Shown: positions 12,495-25,600 of the stretch, one piece after another
Position numbering within the stretch: the first letter of the stretch is position 1
How the letters are laid out: every line of letters starts with the position of its first letter
Assembly: GCF_020921035.1 (NCBI RefSeq)
Contig: NC_063154.1
Location: 5,022,001 to 5,086,000, forward strand
Source of the DNA: Rhodamnia argentea
Taxonomy: Eukaryota > Streptophyta > Magnoliopsida > Myrtales > Myrtaceae
Direction: 5' to 3'
Length of the DNA stretch: 64,000 nt
Program-made: the position numbers and the translations under genes
The notes under the pieces: generated by a model
The model's input: the letters and a program-made list of their open reading frames with translations, nothing else
Told to the model about the DNA's origin: nothing
The model's database searches: none

Positions 12495-12573
12495 CCAATG
12501 CCTGAAGAATCGGCGACTTTGGCTCTTCAATCCAGCCTTTAGATGGAGACGCATCGATCGCCTTCCTCAGTAA
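12382..12573 (+). promoter_or_regulatory. Upstream ORF of the helicase leader, runs through a GA microsatellite
   Basis: A 63-codon ORF precedes the main start. Its centre is encoded by a (GA)n tract (12464-12492), giving alternating Arg-Glu. Its stop TAA (12571-12573) is followed by one base and then the main ATG at 12575, a spacing that would favour coupled re-initiation. Two more ATGs follow at 12498 (14 codons) and 12543 (overlapping the main start). The main frame has a stop at 12503, so none of these extends the helicase. Whether the transcript includes this leader is inference. Confidence 0.4.
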
Positions 12574-12574
12574 C

Positions 12575-15500
12575 ATGCCTAATATCATGCTAAGATGTGC
12601 TCTCCTGGGACACATCACCAAGTCTATGCCCTGCCCTTTTGTCAACAAGCAGGGCAGGGTCTGCAACTCCTTGCTCGGTCTGTTTTCTGAGGCAACGCTT
12701 TGTGAAGGGGGATTCTTTGCGACGAGGCGATGGTTTTGTGGCTATGCCGCAGAGCAGTTCTCGGACGATGAGTACGAAGTCGACTTCGAGGGCCACAAGG
12801 TTCTCTTTTGTTTATTCTCTTTTCAGTTCTGTTCTGTTCGGGAATTTAGTTGATGTATCAGTTTTTGGAGATGGGTTTGGTTTGGACGGGGAGAAACTGA
12901 TTCTTTTGAGCAAGTTGTGTTTGTTTGGGCGCATTCTTTAGCACTCAGGCTTGGTCGGGTAGCTAGTTCATTCCATTCCGTTTTTGAAAACAAAATTAAA
13001 CACTTGGTTGTTCTATGTCTTGAAAACTGTCTCCTTTGTAGGCATCATCTTCAGTTGCCAACATTGATGAGTGGAAGTGGAAGCTCAGCTTGCTCTCACG
13101 CAGCGAAAAGGACCAGGAAATTGTATCTCGAGATAAAAGAGATAGAAGAGACTATGAGCAGATTTCTAATCTTGCGAAAAGGATGGGGCTTTACAGGTGA
13201 AGGGGCAGTGGCTACTTTAGACTCGTGCATTGAGTAATTTTCTCCTATTGTGGCTTTCCTTGCTCAGTTGACTTCGTATGCTCTTACAGCGAAATATATG
13301 GAAAAGTAGTTGTTGCTAGCAAGGTTCCTCTCCCAAACTACAGGCCAGATCTCGATGATAAGCGGCCTCAAAGAGAGGTGATAATTTGCAGTGCTCATGG
13401 AGAGGATCAAAAGTCCTCGGTACTCACAGCCTCTAAGTTCCATCCTTCAAGTAGAACTGAACTGCCTTATTTGTTACAGGTGGTTATCCCTCTAGGCCTG
13501 CAAAGGAGAGTAGAGGGCTTGCTTCAGGAACATCTTGATAGGATCCAATTACGAGTTGGTAAAGAAGGCAAGGAAGCAAGTGTTGTTAAGTCAGCCGATC
13601 AGGTTGAAGAGATCAATCCAGATGACAATCCAGACTTATTTCTTGATGGTTCTGTCATGGAAAAGGTACTTCAAAGGAGAAGCTTGCGGATGCGTAACAT
13701 GCAAAGAGCTTGGCAGGTGTGAATCATAACTTACTTTATAGCGATCTTTTTTCTCCTGTTTGTCAAGGTACTCCAAGTGCTCTAGTGTACTAAAGTTTGG
13801 TATTTTATCCGTCAGTATTTTTCTCAATTGTGCAGTCTTACATTCGTTAATTGAGGTTATGCCATTAGTTGAACTTAAACCAATTGTGTTGTAGTGAGAC
13901 CATTGGTCGTAATGGTTGGTAGTTGCCTGTTGATCAATGTCTTTACTCCCATCCTTGAAGATCATTCAGTTCACATCAATAATTAATTTTAGTTCCTGTA
14001 TATTCCCGAGAGGAATGTTGTCGAGCTTATTCCACTTTTGTGCAGGCACTAAATTATAAAACTCTTAATTCTTATCAGAACATCGCGGTTAAGCAGATTC
14101 AATTGAATCCTAGACTAGCTTTTTTTTTGCCTTGATGTGTACAGTGAAGAAAATCCTCCTTGGGCTCACTCTTCTTTTTGTAATCGGAAACGGAAGCCGG
14201 CTTCATTTAACAACTGTAATGTCACAAAGTCATACTCTGAAGTTCTGCATGATACCATCTAATTTACCTCCTTTTCTTCCCTGATAGGAGTCACCGGAGG
14301 GCAGGAAAATGCTGGACTTTCGGAAATCTCTACCTGCATTCAGGGAGAAGGACAGGCTGCTTCAGGCAATAGCGAGGAATCAGGTTCTTACTGAACATAG
14401 TCCGATTTCATCGAATGAAGATAAACTGGCTTTTAGAGAGAGAGAGAGAGAGTCTGTGTGTCTTGGTCTGGTCTTATGTTCTATTTGTTTCTCATGCTTT
14501 CAATAAGTATCTCCATCCATAATTCAGTAGAGCTGAGTCACTGTAATGAAGGTGTCTATCATATCCAACTATGCCCTATTGATGGGTGGCAAACTCTCTA
14601 CAAGAAGTGCTAGTCCTTTGAGATCTAATCATTAAGTCTGATTCTGGTGAAAGATCTTTACAATTCACATTCCAGTCCTGTTATTCATCTCCTTTTCTCT
14701 TGCATTTGGATAATCCATGACCCTGTCGGTATCTAGGTTGGGATACAGCCTAAGTACATAAGTTTATTGTAATCTAGAGCCATTCCTCATTTTCTCATTA
14801 ACAGATTGAGCAAATAATGTTTAGCTTTATCCTAACACGGGCATTGAACTCTTCGAGCACAATCTAAAAACTTTTGCTTATTACTTATTCTTAGTTTATC
14901 TGGAGAAGCTCAGTATGTTTGAAAGAGTCTGGCTTGGTTGATTTATTTAGGATCATGGAAATGTTTTAGAAAGGGAGAGAGAATGCTTTTTTGCAAGTGG
15001 GCTTTCTTATTCCCTCTTTGTTTTGGCCATTGTAGGTCATTGTAATATCTGGGGAGACTGGATGTGGCAAGACCACTCAACTTCCTCAATATGTCCTAGA
15101 GTCAGAAATAGAATCTGGTAGGGGAGCATTTTGCAGCATAATCTGCACGCAGCCTAGACGAATATCCGCTATGGCAGTTGCCGAAAGAGTGTCTGCTGAG
15201 AGAGGAGAGCCTCTTGGTGAAACAGTGAGCCTTTTCCCTAGTTAAAGTGCATCGTAATCTTTGTTCATCTCATATGTTGCTTCTATTTAAATTGTTTGTA
15301 TTGGTTCTGCTATACAACAACACAGATTTCTTTATAGGTTGGCTATAAAGTTCGGCTAGAAGGGATGAAGGGAAAGAATACACATCTTCTCTTCTGTACC
15401 AGTGGAATTCTACTACGACGATTGCTGAGTGATCGGAACCTGAATGGTATAACCCATGTATTTGTAGATGAAATTCACGAGAGAGGCATGAATGAAGGTG

Positions 15501-18500
15501 CAGTTGTTAATGAATTTATGTTCCTCTTGCTTCATTAGAAGTGGTAAAAGCTTTGGTCTTCTGACTTCTTACATGTCATTTGCAGACTTCCTCTTGATTG
15601 TCCTAAAGGATCTTCTTCCACGCCGTCGAGATTTGAGATTGATATTGATGAGTGCCACATTGAATGCAGAGTTATTCTCCACCTATTTTGGAGGTGCCCC
15701 AACTATTCATATACCGGTAAAAACATACGTCTATGGATGCCACTGATTTCTTATACCTTATCTGCAGTTGTCAGGTCTGTTGTGTGGTTTCTGTGAGTGT
15801 CACTTTCGAAAACGGTTGTCTGGCCAAGTTATTGTGAAAATCATCTGTTTGATCATTCTTCTCTGGATAAGAGCAAATAAATGAAGTTGGTCATTGTTAA
15901 TATTCTTGCATCTGATGGGGATGAAAAGGGCCGTGAATTTCATAGGCAAATTTGGTTAGCCATACTACATTACTTACTATTGTCACAATTCATCGACTGA
16001 AACATGCCATGTCATTCTTAGAAAGTCTTTGAAAATATAGTGAGGATTACTAGTTCTGATTACTGATTCCAGTTTACTCTAAAGGTGGGACGAGTTTGCT
16101 TAAGACCAGCTAGTCTCAAGTTTGAAAGTGTTTGCCCTGCCTTATCAAAGAAGTTGGAATAGTGGAACTTGTCAAATTCCACCAATTGCAGTTGATGTAT
16201 AGCATACCTAAATCTCTGAAAATTACATCTCCCTCCTTACAATGGAAATTGTGACATAAATTATGATCTTCACGGAACATATTTTTTCCTCTTATGATTC
16301 CGCATGATGGAACTCACAACCTTGGAAGTCAAGATTCTTGGGAATTTTCTTGTGCTATAAGAGGGGAATAGAGTGAGGAGAATTCATTACAGTGTCTGGG
16401 GAAAAGTATCCTCTACAAACTTGGCTATCGTTAATTTTGATCATTTGGGAATAATTTTTCTATGGTACAAGTTTATTTGATTTTGATGTCCTCTTTATGA
16501 ATGAGACCCTATTTTCTTGGTGGTGAGAAAGTGATAACAAATTTTGCATTACGTTACTCTATGCCTCATGGGACAGGTTCTCTAGATTTTCTTTACCCTT
16601 TTTGTGCGATCTGATCTTCCTATGTTCATGGAAAGCCACTCTCTCCACCCCCTTCGGCTCTCTATTTGCTTGCTCTGAGTTCTTCTAGTCTATTCTTCCC
16701 TTTTATTTTTCTTGAATTTCTCTTGCTCTTGATTCTCTTGCATTGTCACAACAGAAGCTTTTTTTCTAGCTTCCTGCCTACATAATTAAATAGTTCGTTG
16801 TATAGAATTCACTCTGGTTGAGTTTTATTCTGGTGTTAAATAGTCTACCGATGATTTGACTTGAGTGGAAACTGTGGATTTTAGGGATTCACATATCCAG
16901 TGACAGCTCATTTTTTAGAAGATGTACTGGAAATTACTGGATACAAGTTGACCTCATTCAATCAATTAGATGACTATGGTCAAGAGAAATTGTGGAAAAC
17001 GCAGAGACAGCTAGCACCACGGAAAAAGAAAAACCAGATTACTGCTCTTGTCGAGGTTTGACACTTCTACTGTCATCTCTATTAATAACTACTTCTGTGT
17101 GATGTATGATGCATGATTTAATTAGTTATATTATTTTTATCTGCAGGATGTTCTTACCAAATCAAGTTTTGAAAATTACAGCTCTAGAGTGCGTGATTCT
17201 TTATCATGTTGGACACCCGACTGCATAGGATTCAATCTTATTGAGGCAGTGTTATGCCACATATGTCGAAAAGAAAGACCAGGTGCTGTACTAGTTTTCA
17301 TGACTGGATGGGAGGATATAAGCTGCTTAAGGGATCAACTCAAAGCTCATCCTCTTCTTGGAGACCCTAACAGGGTTCTGCTCATAACATGTCATGGTTC
17401 AATGGCAACATCTGAACAGGTAGGACTGCTTCTGTATATCTCTTCTTCACACTATCAATATTATCATAAGGACCTGGGGAAAATTTGTAGATGTGCTTGT
17501 TAATCAGAAATCTTCAACTGCACATGCAGGTGCCAATCAGTAATGCTTCTTTTCCTCTTTATTTTGCTTGATACTGTCAGCTATCATGCTGATGGCTTCA
17601 ATATGAAGAATGTTGCTATTATCACAAATAAAGTATGTTGTGGCTTTTTATTATGTTGTTTACTTGCTGTTACTGGATAAGATGATGAATTATTAATGGC
17701 TGACTTTATTGGTCTCATCAGTGTTTCATTGCCATGACATGTTTGCCAAGTTGAAAATTGGTCTTAGATGGTGCTTATAAAAAAATCACAGGCAGGATGC
17801 TGGCTTCAAAATTGGTTTACAAACCTTATGTAAGTGCCCTCACTTCTTCTAGGAATGTCATACAAAGTAGTGGCAACAGAGGTGGGAAGTGGTAAACTTC
17901 GATTCACATGCTTTGCGAGAACTATCAAACTAGTTAAACAGAAAATGGTAAACATGATGCTTCTCAATATAATTGATGGCCAAGTGCTATGTCGCTGCAC
18001 CTAGTGTTAGTTGCATATTGACATCTGTTAGCAAAGAGATTACAATGAATATGCAGGATAACTCTCCTTTTTGGAACTTTCCTAATGCTTAATCTCTTCA
18101 TTTTTCTTTTTCCACAGAAACAAATATTCGAGAGACCACCATTCAATGTGCGTAAAATAGTCCTTGCCACCAATATGGCCGAAGCGAGTATTACAATCAA
18201 TGACATTGTATTTGTTGTTGATTGTGGAAAAGCGAAAGAGACCACGTATGATGCATTGAATAATACACCGTGTCTACTACCCACTTGGATATCACAAGCA
18301 TCTGCCAAACAGGTGCATCTCTTCTAACCTTGTTGTTAGTATGCACATATGCCCAGAGAGGCATTCCCAGACATTGCAATTATTCAGCAAAGAGAAATTA
18401 TTTTGTGGACAGTGTGATAATTATATGGATATAAATGTCATTTTCCATATATGACGGTTGTTATTTTTACCCTAGGATCCTAGCCTATCTATCAGTATAA

Positions 18501-21500
18501 AATTTGTGGGTTGCTGTTTTGACTTGCAGAGAAGGGGTAGAGCAGGCCGTGTACAGCCAGGCGAATGTTACCACTTATATCCCCGCTGTGTTTATGAAGC
18601 ATTTGCTGAGTATCAGCTTCCGGAACTTTTGAGAACTCCTCTGAACTCTCTTTGCCTGCAAATAAAAAGCTTGCAGGTTGCCAGTATAGGGGAATTCCTG
18701 TCAGCTGCACTACAGCCACCAGAACCACTTACTGTAAGTAAATGGCTCCTTTTAGATTCTTATCTTGCTCTTTTAATGGATTTACTGGGCTTTTTCCATC
18801 ATCACTTTTGTCATGTCCTTCATGATAGGTCCAAAATGCTGTTGACTTTTTGAAAATGATTGGGGCATTGGACGAGAAGGAAAATCTTACGGATCTTGGT
18901 AGTTTCTCAGACTTTTGAATGACTATATGTGTGCTAACTATATGCAGCAGTTTTCAGAATTTAGTTGTAATCGAATTTCAATCATGTTGCCTGCTTTTTG
19001 TTCTGCCAGGGAAGTTTTTGTCAGTTCTTCCAGTTGATCCGAAGCTGGGGAAAATGCTAATTATGGGTGCCATTTTTCGTTGTTTTGATCCCATTCTTAC
19101 CATAGTATCAGCACTCAGTGTGAGAGATCCTTTCCTTTTGCCTCAAGACAAAAAGGAGGTACTTGAATTTCTCGCCCGTTTTTCCTAAAACTGGCTCATT
19201 TGGTGATCTTAAATTATTAATCTCTTCATGTACTACTTTTTTATACTTGTCATACTTGTCCTTGAACATGACTCATCAACCATGTTAAAATCTATTTGCC
19301 AGCCCATGCTACCATGTGTCTCTGAACAGACTAATCTTGAAATATATCTGAGCAATTAGAAAGGAGAAAGCATTTATGGATCTGATATGACACATCGCTC
19401 ATCCTGTGCATCCATAAGAAGAAGGAACATCTTGACACATGGCACAACATCTGCAGTGCATTTTATGTTGTTTTCTTATTTCTTGAGAATTTGCTCAACT
19501 ATATGAAGCAGTTATTTAGATTCTTCTTCTGGTGTTGGATGTCCTGGTCAATATTCTAGTCATGTTCCTATTGTGATGCACTTCATCGGCTGATACTTCT
19601 GCTAATATTTAGTTAGCAGGGACAGCAAAATCAAGGTTCTCTGCAAAGGACTACAGTGACCACATGGCTCTTGTTCGTGCATATGAAGGATGGAAGGATG
19701 CAGAGAGAGAAGGTTCATCTTATGAGTACTGCTGGAGGAATTTCCTCTCTTCCCAGACACTGCAAGCCATCCATTCTCTTAGGAAGCAGTTTAGTTTCAT
19801 ATTAAAAGATGCTGGCTTGGTAGAAGCTGATTCAAGTACTAATAACAAATTAAGCCACAATCAACCACTTGTCCGTGCAATCATATGCTGTGGTCTCTTT
19901 CCTGGTGTTGCGTCTGTAGTTGTAAGTTCCTACAAATTGAAAATTTAGCTCAAGTTGTTTATTGGAAATTCGTGCATCTCTATGACACTATAATTCCTCG
20001 ACATTTGCAGCACAGGGAGACGTCCATGTCTTTCAAAACAATGGATGATGGCATGGTGCTACTTTACGCGGTATGTGAAGTTTGCCATCTGTCCCATTTT
20101 CAAAGTCTATGGGACACTTTTATGTTCTTTTGGAGTATTGGATATTGTCGAGAACCGACCCCCCTCTTTCCCTATATTGAAATTGATATATATGTGAAGC
20201 AGATTTCCGTTGTATGGGCCCGTACTTCTACTAATTGATAGTAATAGATGACATTTGAATCTTGGAAGTCATCTCAGTGAGGCGAAACTGTTTTCTAATT
20301 TCATTGTGCTGTTCTTCCATCACTTGATTGTAGTAAGATTATTTTTCATGCATTTCTTGAATATTTTGCAAAAATGCTGCTGTATTAGGTGTAATTCCCT
20401 CTTCATCAGCTGTTTCCTAGGGTACACGTGATCTTCTCATTGATAGTGCAATCTTCTTCTGTAGAACTCTGTCAATGCGAACTACCAGACAATTCCTTAT
20501 CCATGGCTAGTGTTTGGAGAAAAGATCAAAGTGAATACTGTCTTCTTACGTGATTCAACTGGTGTATCTGATTCGATATTGATGCTATTCGGCGGTGCTC
20601 TAAGCCATGGAGTACAGGTGATTCCTGCTGAAAGACAGTCATCTTTGTTCTGTTCTTAAAAATATTATTGCTTGGTTCCTTTAATAACTAAATTGCCTTT
20701 TCCTAGGTTGGGCATCTGAAAATGCTGGAAGGGTATATTGACTTTTTCATGGATCCGAGTTTGGCGGAGTGCTATGTGAAGCTTAAGGAGGAGCTTGACA
20801 AGCTTCTTCAAAAGAAGGTTGGTCAAGAAAACAAAGAATGAATATCTCTGATTTTTCTCTTCCTTTTAGTACATTCGTGGAGAGTGACTGACAATCGTGA
20901 AAACCAGACGGTAATGTATGATTTACAAGCACATTAGAAGGCCGGAAGTAATGGAACTGGACATACCTAAATGAAGATTCATTCTGCATGCAATGTGAAT
21001 GCGTATTTCTGAAATACATCCTTCTTTCATGATCTCATTATATAACTACCTATGCATCTTTGATAACTGATGAGTGATCGTCTTGATATTGTATTTCAGT
21101 ATGGTAGTTTGACATTCTTGGTTGGATCCTTAGTTTTGGTAATAGGGTTTACGCCAGCATTATCTTACCCATGTGCAGGCATATTCTTGTACAGAGTACG
21201 GAATTCTAGAAATCATACTTTGCCTGAGAAGATCAATTGACTTGGTCATCTTGTTGGTGCTGCAGCTTCAGGATCCCAGCCTGGACATTCACAAGGAAGC
21301 AAAATATTTAATGCTTGCTGTGCAAGAGCTCGTTTCTGGGGACCAATGCGAAGGGAGATTTGTGTTTGGCCGAGAAAGCAAGAAGCCCAGGGAACCTACC
21401 GATGGCAACAAATTCACGAGAGACGGAACAAATCCTAAGAGCTTGCTCCAAACTCTGCTGATGAGAGCAGGCCACTCTCCTCCAAAATACAAAACGAAGC

Positions 21501-21736
21501 ACCTGAAGACAAACGAGTTTAGGGCACTGGTGGAGTTCAAGGGAATGCAATTTGTCGGGAAGCCCAAGAAAAATAAGCAGCTTGCGGAGAGGGAGGCTGC
21601 TATAGAAGCATTAGCGTGGTTAACTCACACTTCAGATGATACCCGTGATGAAGATGACAAATCCCCACTTGATGTCACAGATAACATGCTGAAACTCCTT
21701 GGCAAACGGAGAAGATCAAAGAGAAATCCTCGTTGA
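12575..21736 (+). CDS. DExH-box ATP-dependent RNA helicase (DExH3/DExH5 type, DHX36/DHX9-like)
   Basis: This is an ATP-driven RNA helicase of the DEAH/RHA class. The 19 exons are 12575-12799, 13042-13196, 13290-13377, 13480-13716, 14288-14383, 15036-15224, 15338-15497, 15586-15716, 16885-17055, 17147-17419, 18118-18312, 18530-18733, 18829-18898, 19010-19158, 19613-19921, 20011-20070, 20465-20617, 20707-20817 and 21266-21736, all GT-AG, giving 1148 aa. Visible motifs are GETGCGKT (Walker A, about 273-280), DEIH (374-377), SAT (406-408) and QRRGRAGR (about 640-647). The HA2 and OB-fold regions follow (about 700-990). The last exon encodes a dsRNA-binding-like tail ([16 protein letters not shown], then a [19 protein letters not shown] helix) and a basic end [11 protein letters not shown]. 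Arg-rich residues 1-70 may be an organelle presequence. ATG 12587 is an alternative start. Family assignment is firm; the exact Arabidopsis paralogue is less so. Confidence 0.93.
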
Positions 21737-22662
21737 GGGCTTGACAATGCGACTTTGCCGCATTCGGAATGTCATGCAAACCGTCGATTCTCAGGCCGGA
21801 ACCTATGTCATCAAATTTAGGGATGTTCTATGGTCCCGGTACGAGGAACCGGATAAGGACAGTTCCAAGCCCCGTAAGCTTCAGTAGAAAGCTTCAGTAG
21901 AAGGGATGCCTCCTCACAGCAGGAGGGTCACAGTAACCAAGCTCAGGCGACCGACTTGCGAAAACACTGGTTTCAACGCAGTTTGTCATTCTTTTGTTGT
22001 ATATACAGGAGTAATAACAGAGATCCCGTCGAGATGACATTAATATTATTTTATCTTGTGCATCGATGTGTTTTTATCAGGACAGGGTAATATGTAAGGA
22101 CTCTGTAACTGTAGTAGTCTCTGGATGGATTATGAAAATTGAAAGCCACCTCAGGTCTTAGCAGGGAACAAATCCCAAACCTCAAAACATGTTTGAAATT
22201 CAATTTAACTGTCCGTGTGTTTCTTCCTGGTGGCAGAGAATTCGTCAACTCTACGGACATTAGTATACTGTCATGCTTTTGTACCAAGCCTTGCAGGCTT
22301 TGGTGGGTCTGGGCGAGCTTAGTGAGCCGCGACGGCCATGATAAGGATTGGCTGAGGCCGCCCGTGGCTTGTCCGTGTGACCGACGGACTGTTTGTTCGA
22401 CTGTGATTTAGATCGCTCAGGTTGAGAGAGAGTGTAAAACTAACTTGAGTGCCCACGAATTGTTATACTCGGGGCCGTTAAAGAAGAAATTTTCAACGAC
22501 CGATGGAACATACGAGGACGTCAAGACTAATCCCATTTCCGTCTGGAGCGAGCTTCCCCTGCTTTATCTCAATCTCAGTCCACTGAGCTGAGTTCGTCAT
22601 CCATTTGCAACTCATTCTCATCTGCTCAGTCCGCGAGTTTTTGGACCTGCTGGTCTTCTTCA
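21737..22662. other. Helicase 3' UTR and NOL promoter
   Basis: Head-to-tail spacer of about 0.9 kb. The first 400 bp are a presumptive 3' UTR. The CT-rich stretch at about 22550-22660 is a likely 5' leader of NOL. No other gene is visible. Confidence 0.5.
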
Positions 22663-25600
22663 ATGGCGACCGCTGGTACTCTCCTCTTCGCCCCTCCGCT
22701 TCCCTCCCTCGCAGCCCGGCGCGAGCTCCCCGTCGCTCCTCCCTCTCACTCTCGCATCCCCAGCACTCGCCGTCCGACCGTTGGTTCCCGCCAAAGACGC
22801 GAGCTTTCGGCGCATCCTGGCGTCAGCTCCATGGGTTCGATGGCGAGGGCGGAATCATCGGCGAATAGCAGAGAGCCCATGACTCCTCCTTACAATGTCC
22901 TCATCACTGGTTCCACCAAAGGTCTGCCCTCTCTCTCTCTCTCTCTCTCTCCCTCCCTCTTTCGTTTAGCATGCTTTTTATGTCATGGGGCATGAAGTTT
23001 GCTGTTGAAGTGGAAGTGGCAGCGAGCGACGTTGGTTCTGGATTGTCCTGTTCTTTCTTTCTTTTTCGAGTTCAGGGATAGGTTATGCGCTGGCCAAGGA
23101 GTTCCTCAAAGCAGGAGACAACGTCCTAATCTGTTCGAGATCAGGTCTAGTGTTTCTCCTAATGCACCTATAGTAAATTCACCTTGCTGTAACCATCTCA
23201 TGGTTTGCGATGTCTTGGGTGTGGCGGGCGTTCGCTCTGGAATTCATGTTGGGTCGAGCTTTTAAGGTTGTTCAATCTTTTTTCTTTTTTTGCCAGTGGA
23301 GAGAGTGGAATCTGCTGTTCAGGACCTTAGAAAAGAATTCGGGGAGCAGCATGTGTTTGTACCTACTCCATGACCTCCTTATCACATATTCTCACATACC
23401 GGATGTTGCAAATTTTTCCCATTTGCATTGCGCGTTTTGACATCTTCTCAAAGTCCTTTTCTTCCACTTAGGGTACAAAATGTGATGTCCGTGAAGGTCA
23501 GGAGGTGAAGAGTTTGGTAGGGTATGCACAAGAGAAACTGAAATACATCGACATATGGGTATGCAAACTGCCTTCTAATTTGAGTGTTTTTGTATGCGTC
23601 TTTGCAATGGTGGATGAAAGGTAGAACAGGGAAGAATGGGTAAAAGTGGTTTCCTCTATTCTCTCATGCCATGAAGCAGCTCGAGGATCTTTCTGTATTC
23701 CTGACTCAAGAACAGATGGACCTCACTCTCGAGAAGAGATTTCTATTTGTATTGTCAATTAGTCCAAGAAAAAGTGTAGTTGATTGAGGACCCATCTTTC
23801 CTATGGATTGACATGAGTTTGGTGATTGCCTCTGCTACTTCAACTGAATGTAGTTTTAGTAAGTAAGAGGTTGATCAATAAATATCATGAATTGGTTTTC
23901 GTTAGGAATAATATTTTGCTAGCCGAAGTGCAAGATGGTACTGACAATACTTTTTATTTTAGTGGAGACTTTTTATGCACTATACTTACATCTGGAATAG
24001 CAATACATCTAACTCCTATAATTCTTATTTATCTTGTCCCCAACAATGATTTGATCCCTTGCTCTTACGCATCTGTGGTTGATTGTTTTTCAGAAATCTT
24101 TTTTCAGTCACCATCTTACCGTCTTTGGGAATAATGCAGATCAACAATGCTGGATCAAATGCGTATAGCTACAAAGCACTAGCAGAATCTTCAGATGAAG
24201 ATCTTTTGTGAGCATTCTGTCCCCTCTCTGCTTCTTCCTGTGGCATCATTCCTGACCATATTGTCCCGTCTGATTCATTCAGCTTTTGTCATTTATTTAT
24301 CCAGTATGTGACATCTTTCTGCAGAGAAGTAGTTACAACAAATTCTCTTGGGTTGATGCTTTGCTGTCGTGAGGTAATATATGTGAATCTATAAGTTCAT
24401 TTTATTTTTCTCTTGCTGTTCTTATTTGACTAACATCTAATGCTAGTTTGTTTTCTAGGCAATTAAGATGATGCTGAGCCAGCCTAGAGGGGGTCATATT
24501 TTCAACATGGATGGAGCTGGTGCAGATGGAAGACCAACTCCCAGGTAAGTATGATGTTTTTGCTTTTAAGTATCATAAAAACCTGCATGTGGACTATCCA
24601 TTTAAGATCTCCACTTTCTGATTTTTTTGTGTTAATAATTTGCTGAAGATCTCTCTTTATTTTACTGAATTTAAATAGCAATTATGCTCCTTGATGCATG
24701 ATAGATTTTGTCATCTCCTGTCCTTTATGCTCCCGGAATTTGTTCCTGTTGACAGTAGCTTTTTGGAGTCATCTTGCTTGGTGATGGTACTTGTTTACAT
24801 CTTGGATGTAGGTTTGCTGCATATGGGGCCACTAAGCGCAGTGTGGTGCATTTAACAAAATCATTACAGGTATCATTTTCTTGTTTCATAGTGATATTTG
24901 TTATGACAAGGTATATGACTAATTCTCCATTTACTTCTCGTTTTTATGGGACCTATTACATGATTCATTTGCTTGTCACCAAATTCTAGCAGTATTTCTC
25001 CTGCGGTTAAGGTTCTCTTGGGAAGTTTTTTTGTTCTCAGTTAAAGAACCAGTATTGCTTTATACTGGCAGAGTATGGCAGTCTTACTGCTAAAAACTAA
25101 TCCAAAACTTGTAAAAATTGTGTAATAAAACCTTTAATATGCATCGATATGCAAATGCCTTGCACACTTATCAATGACAAATTTATTACTGAGAACGATT
25201 AGACATAGGCCATCAGTCAATATAGGATGAGCTTGAACTTGGTTGGGTAACAGGCAGCTCTCTGTTTGACACTACAAATAGTGTGTGTGTGCGCGCGCGC
25301 GCTTGAACTTGGTTGGGTAACAGGCAGCTCTCTGTTTGACACTACAAATAGCGCGGGTGCGCGCGCGCGCATGCTTGAACTTGGTTGGGTAACAGGCAGC
25401 TCTCTGTTTGACACTACAAATGGTGTGTGCGCGCGCGCGCGTGTGCTTGAACTTGGTTGGGTAACAGGCAGCTCTCTGTTTGACACTACAAATTGTGTGT
25501 GTTGCTTTTTGACTTACTTTGAATAGTGATTAGAAGTTATTTCTGTGAGGTGGTGAACCCCGGCTAGTATCTATGTCTTCATACAAAAGAAATGTCATCA

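Larger units (their letters stand above)
10346..12574. other. Divergent intergenic region between SBDS and the helicase
   Basis: This is the shared upstream region of two genes that point away from each other. It holds an (AAGAAC)n tract near 10614-10657, a (GGA)n run near 10841-10869, a (GA)n tract at 10993-11020, a repeat-like stretch at about 11140-11540 that starts AGGAGTGAGCAACCGG, a complete MITE (11549-12096), and the helicase leader with upstream ORFs. I see no further protein-coding gene. Confidence 0.6.

Noticed and set aside
25217-25526. Overlapping ORFs on both strands and a regular repeat-spacer look that might suggest CRISPR
   Set aside because: It is a four-unit minisatellite in a plant intron. 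Units are 70-72 bp, the spacers are simple GC/GT tracts and no cas genes exist. The ORFs are by-products of the repeat.
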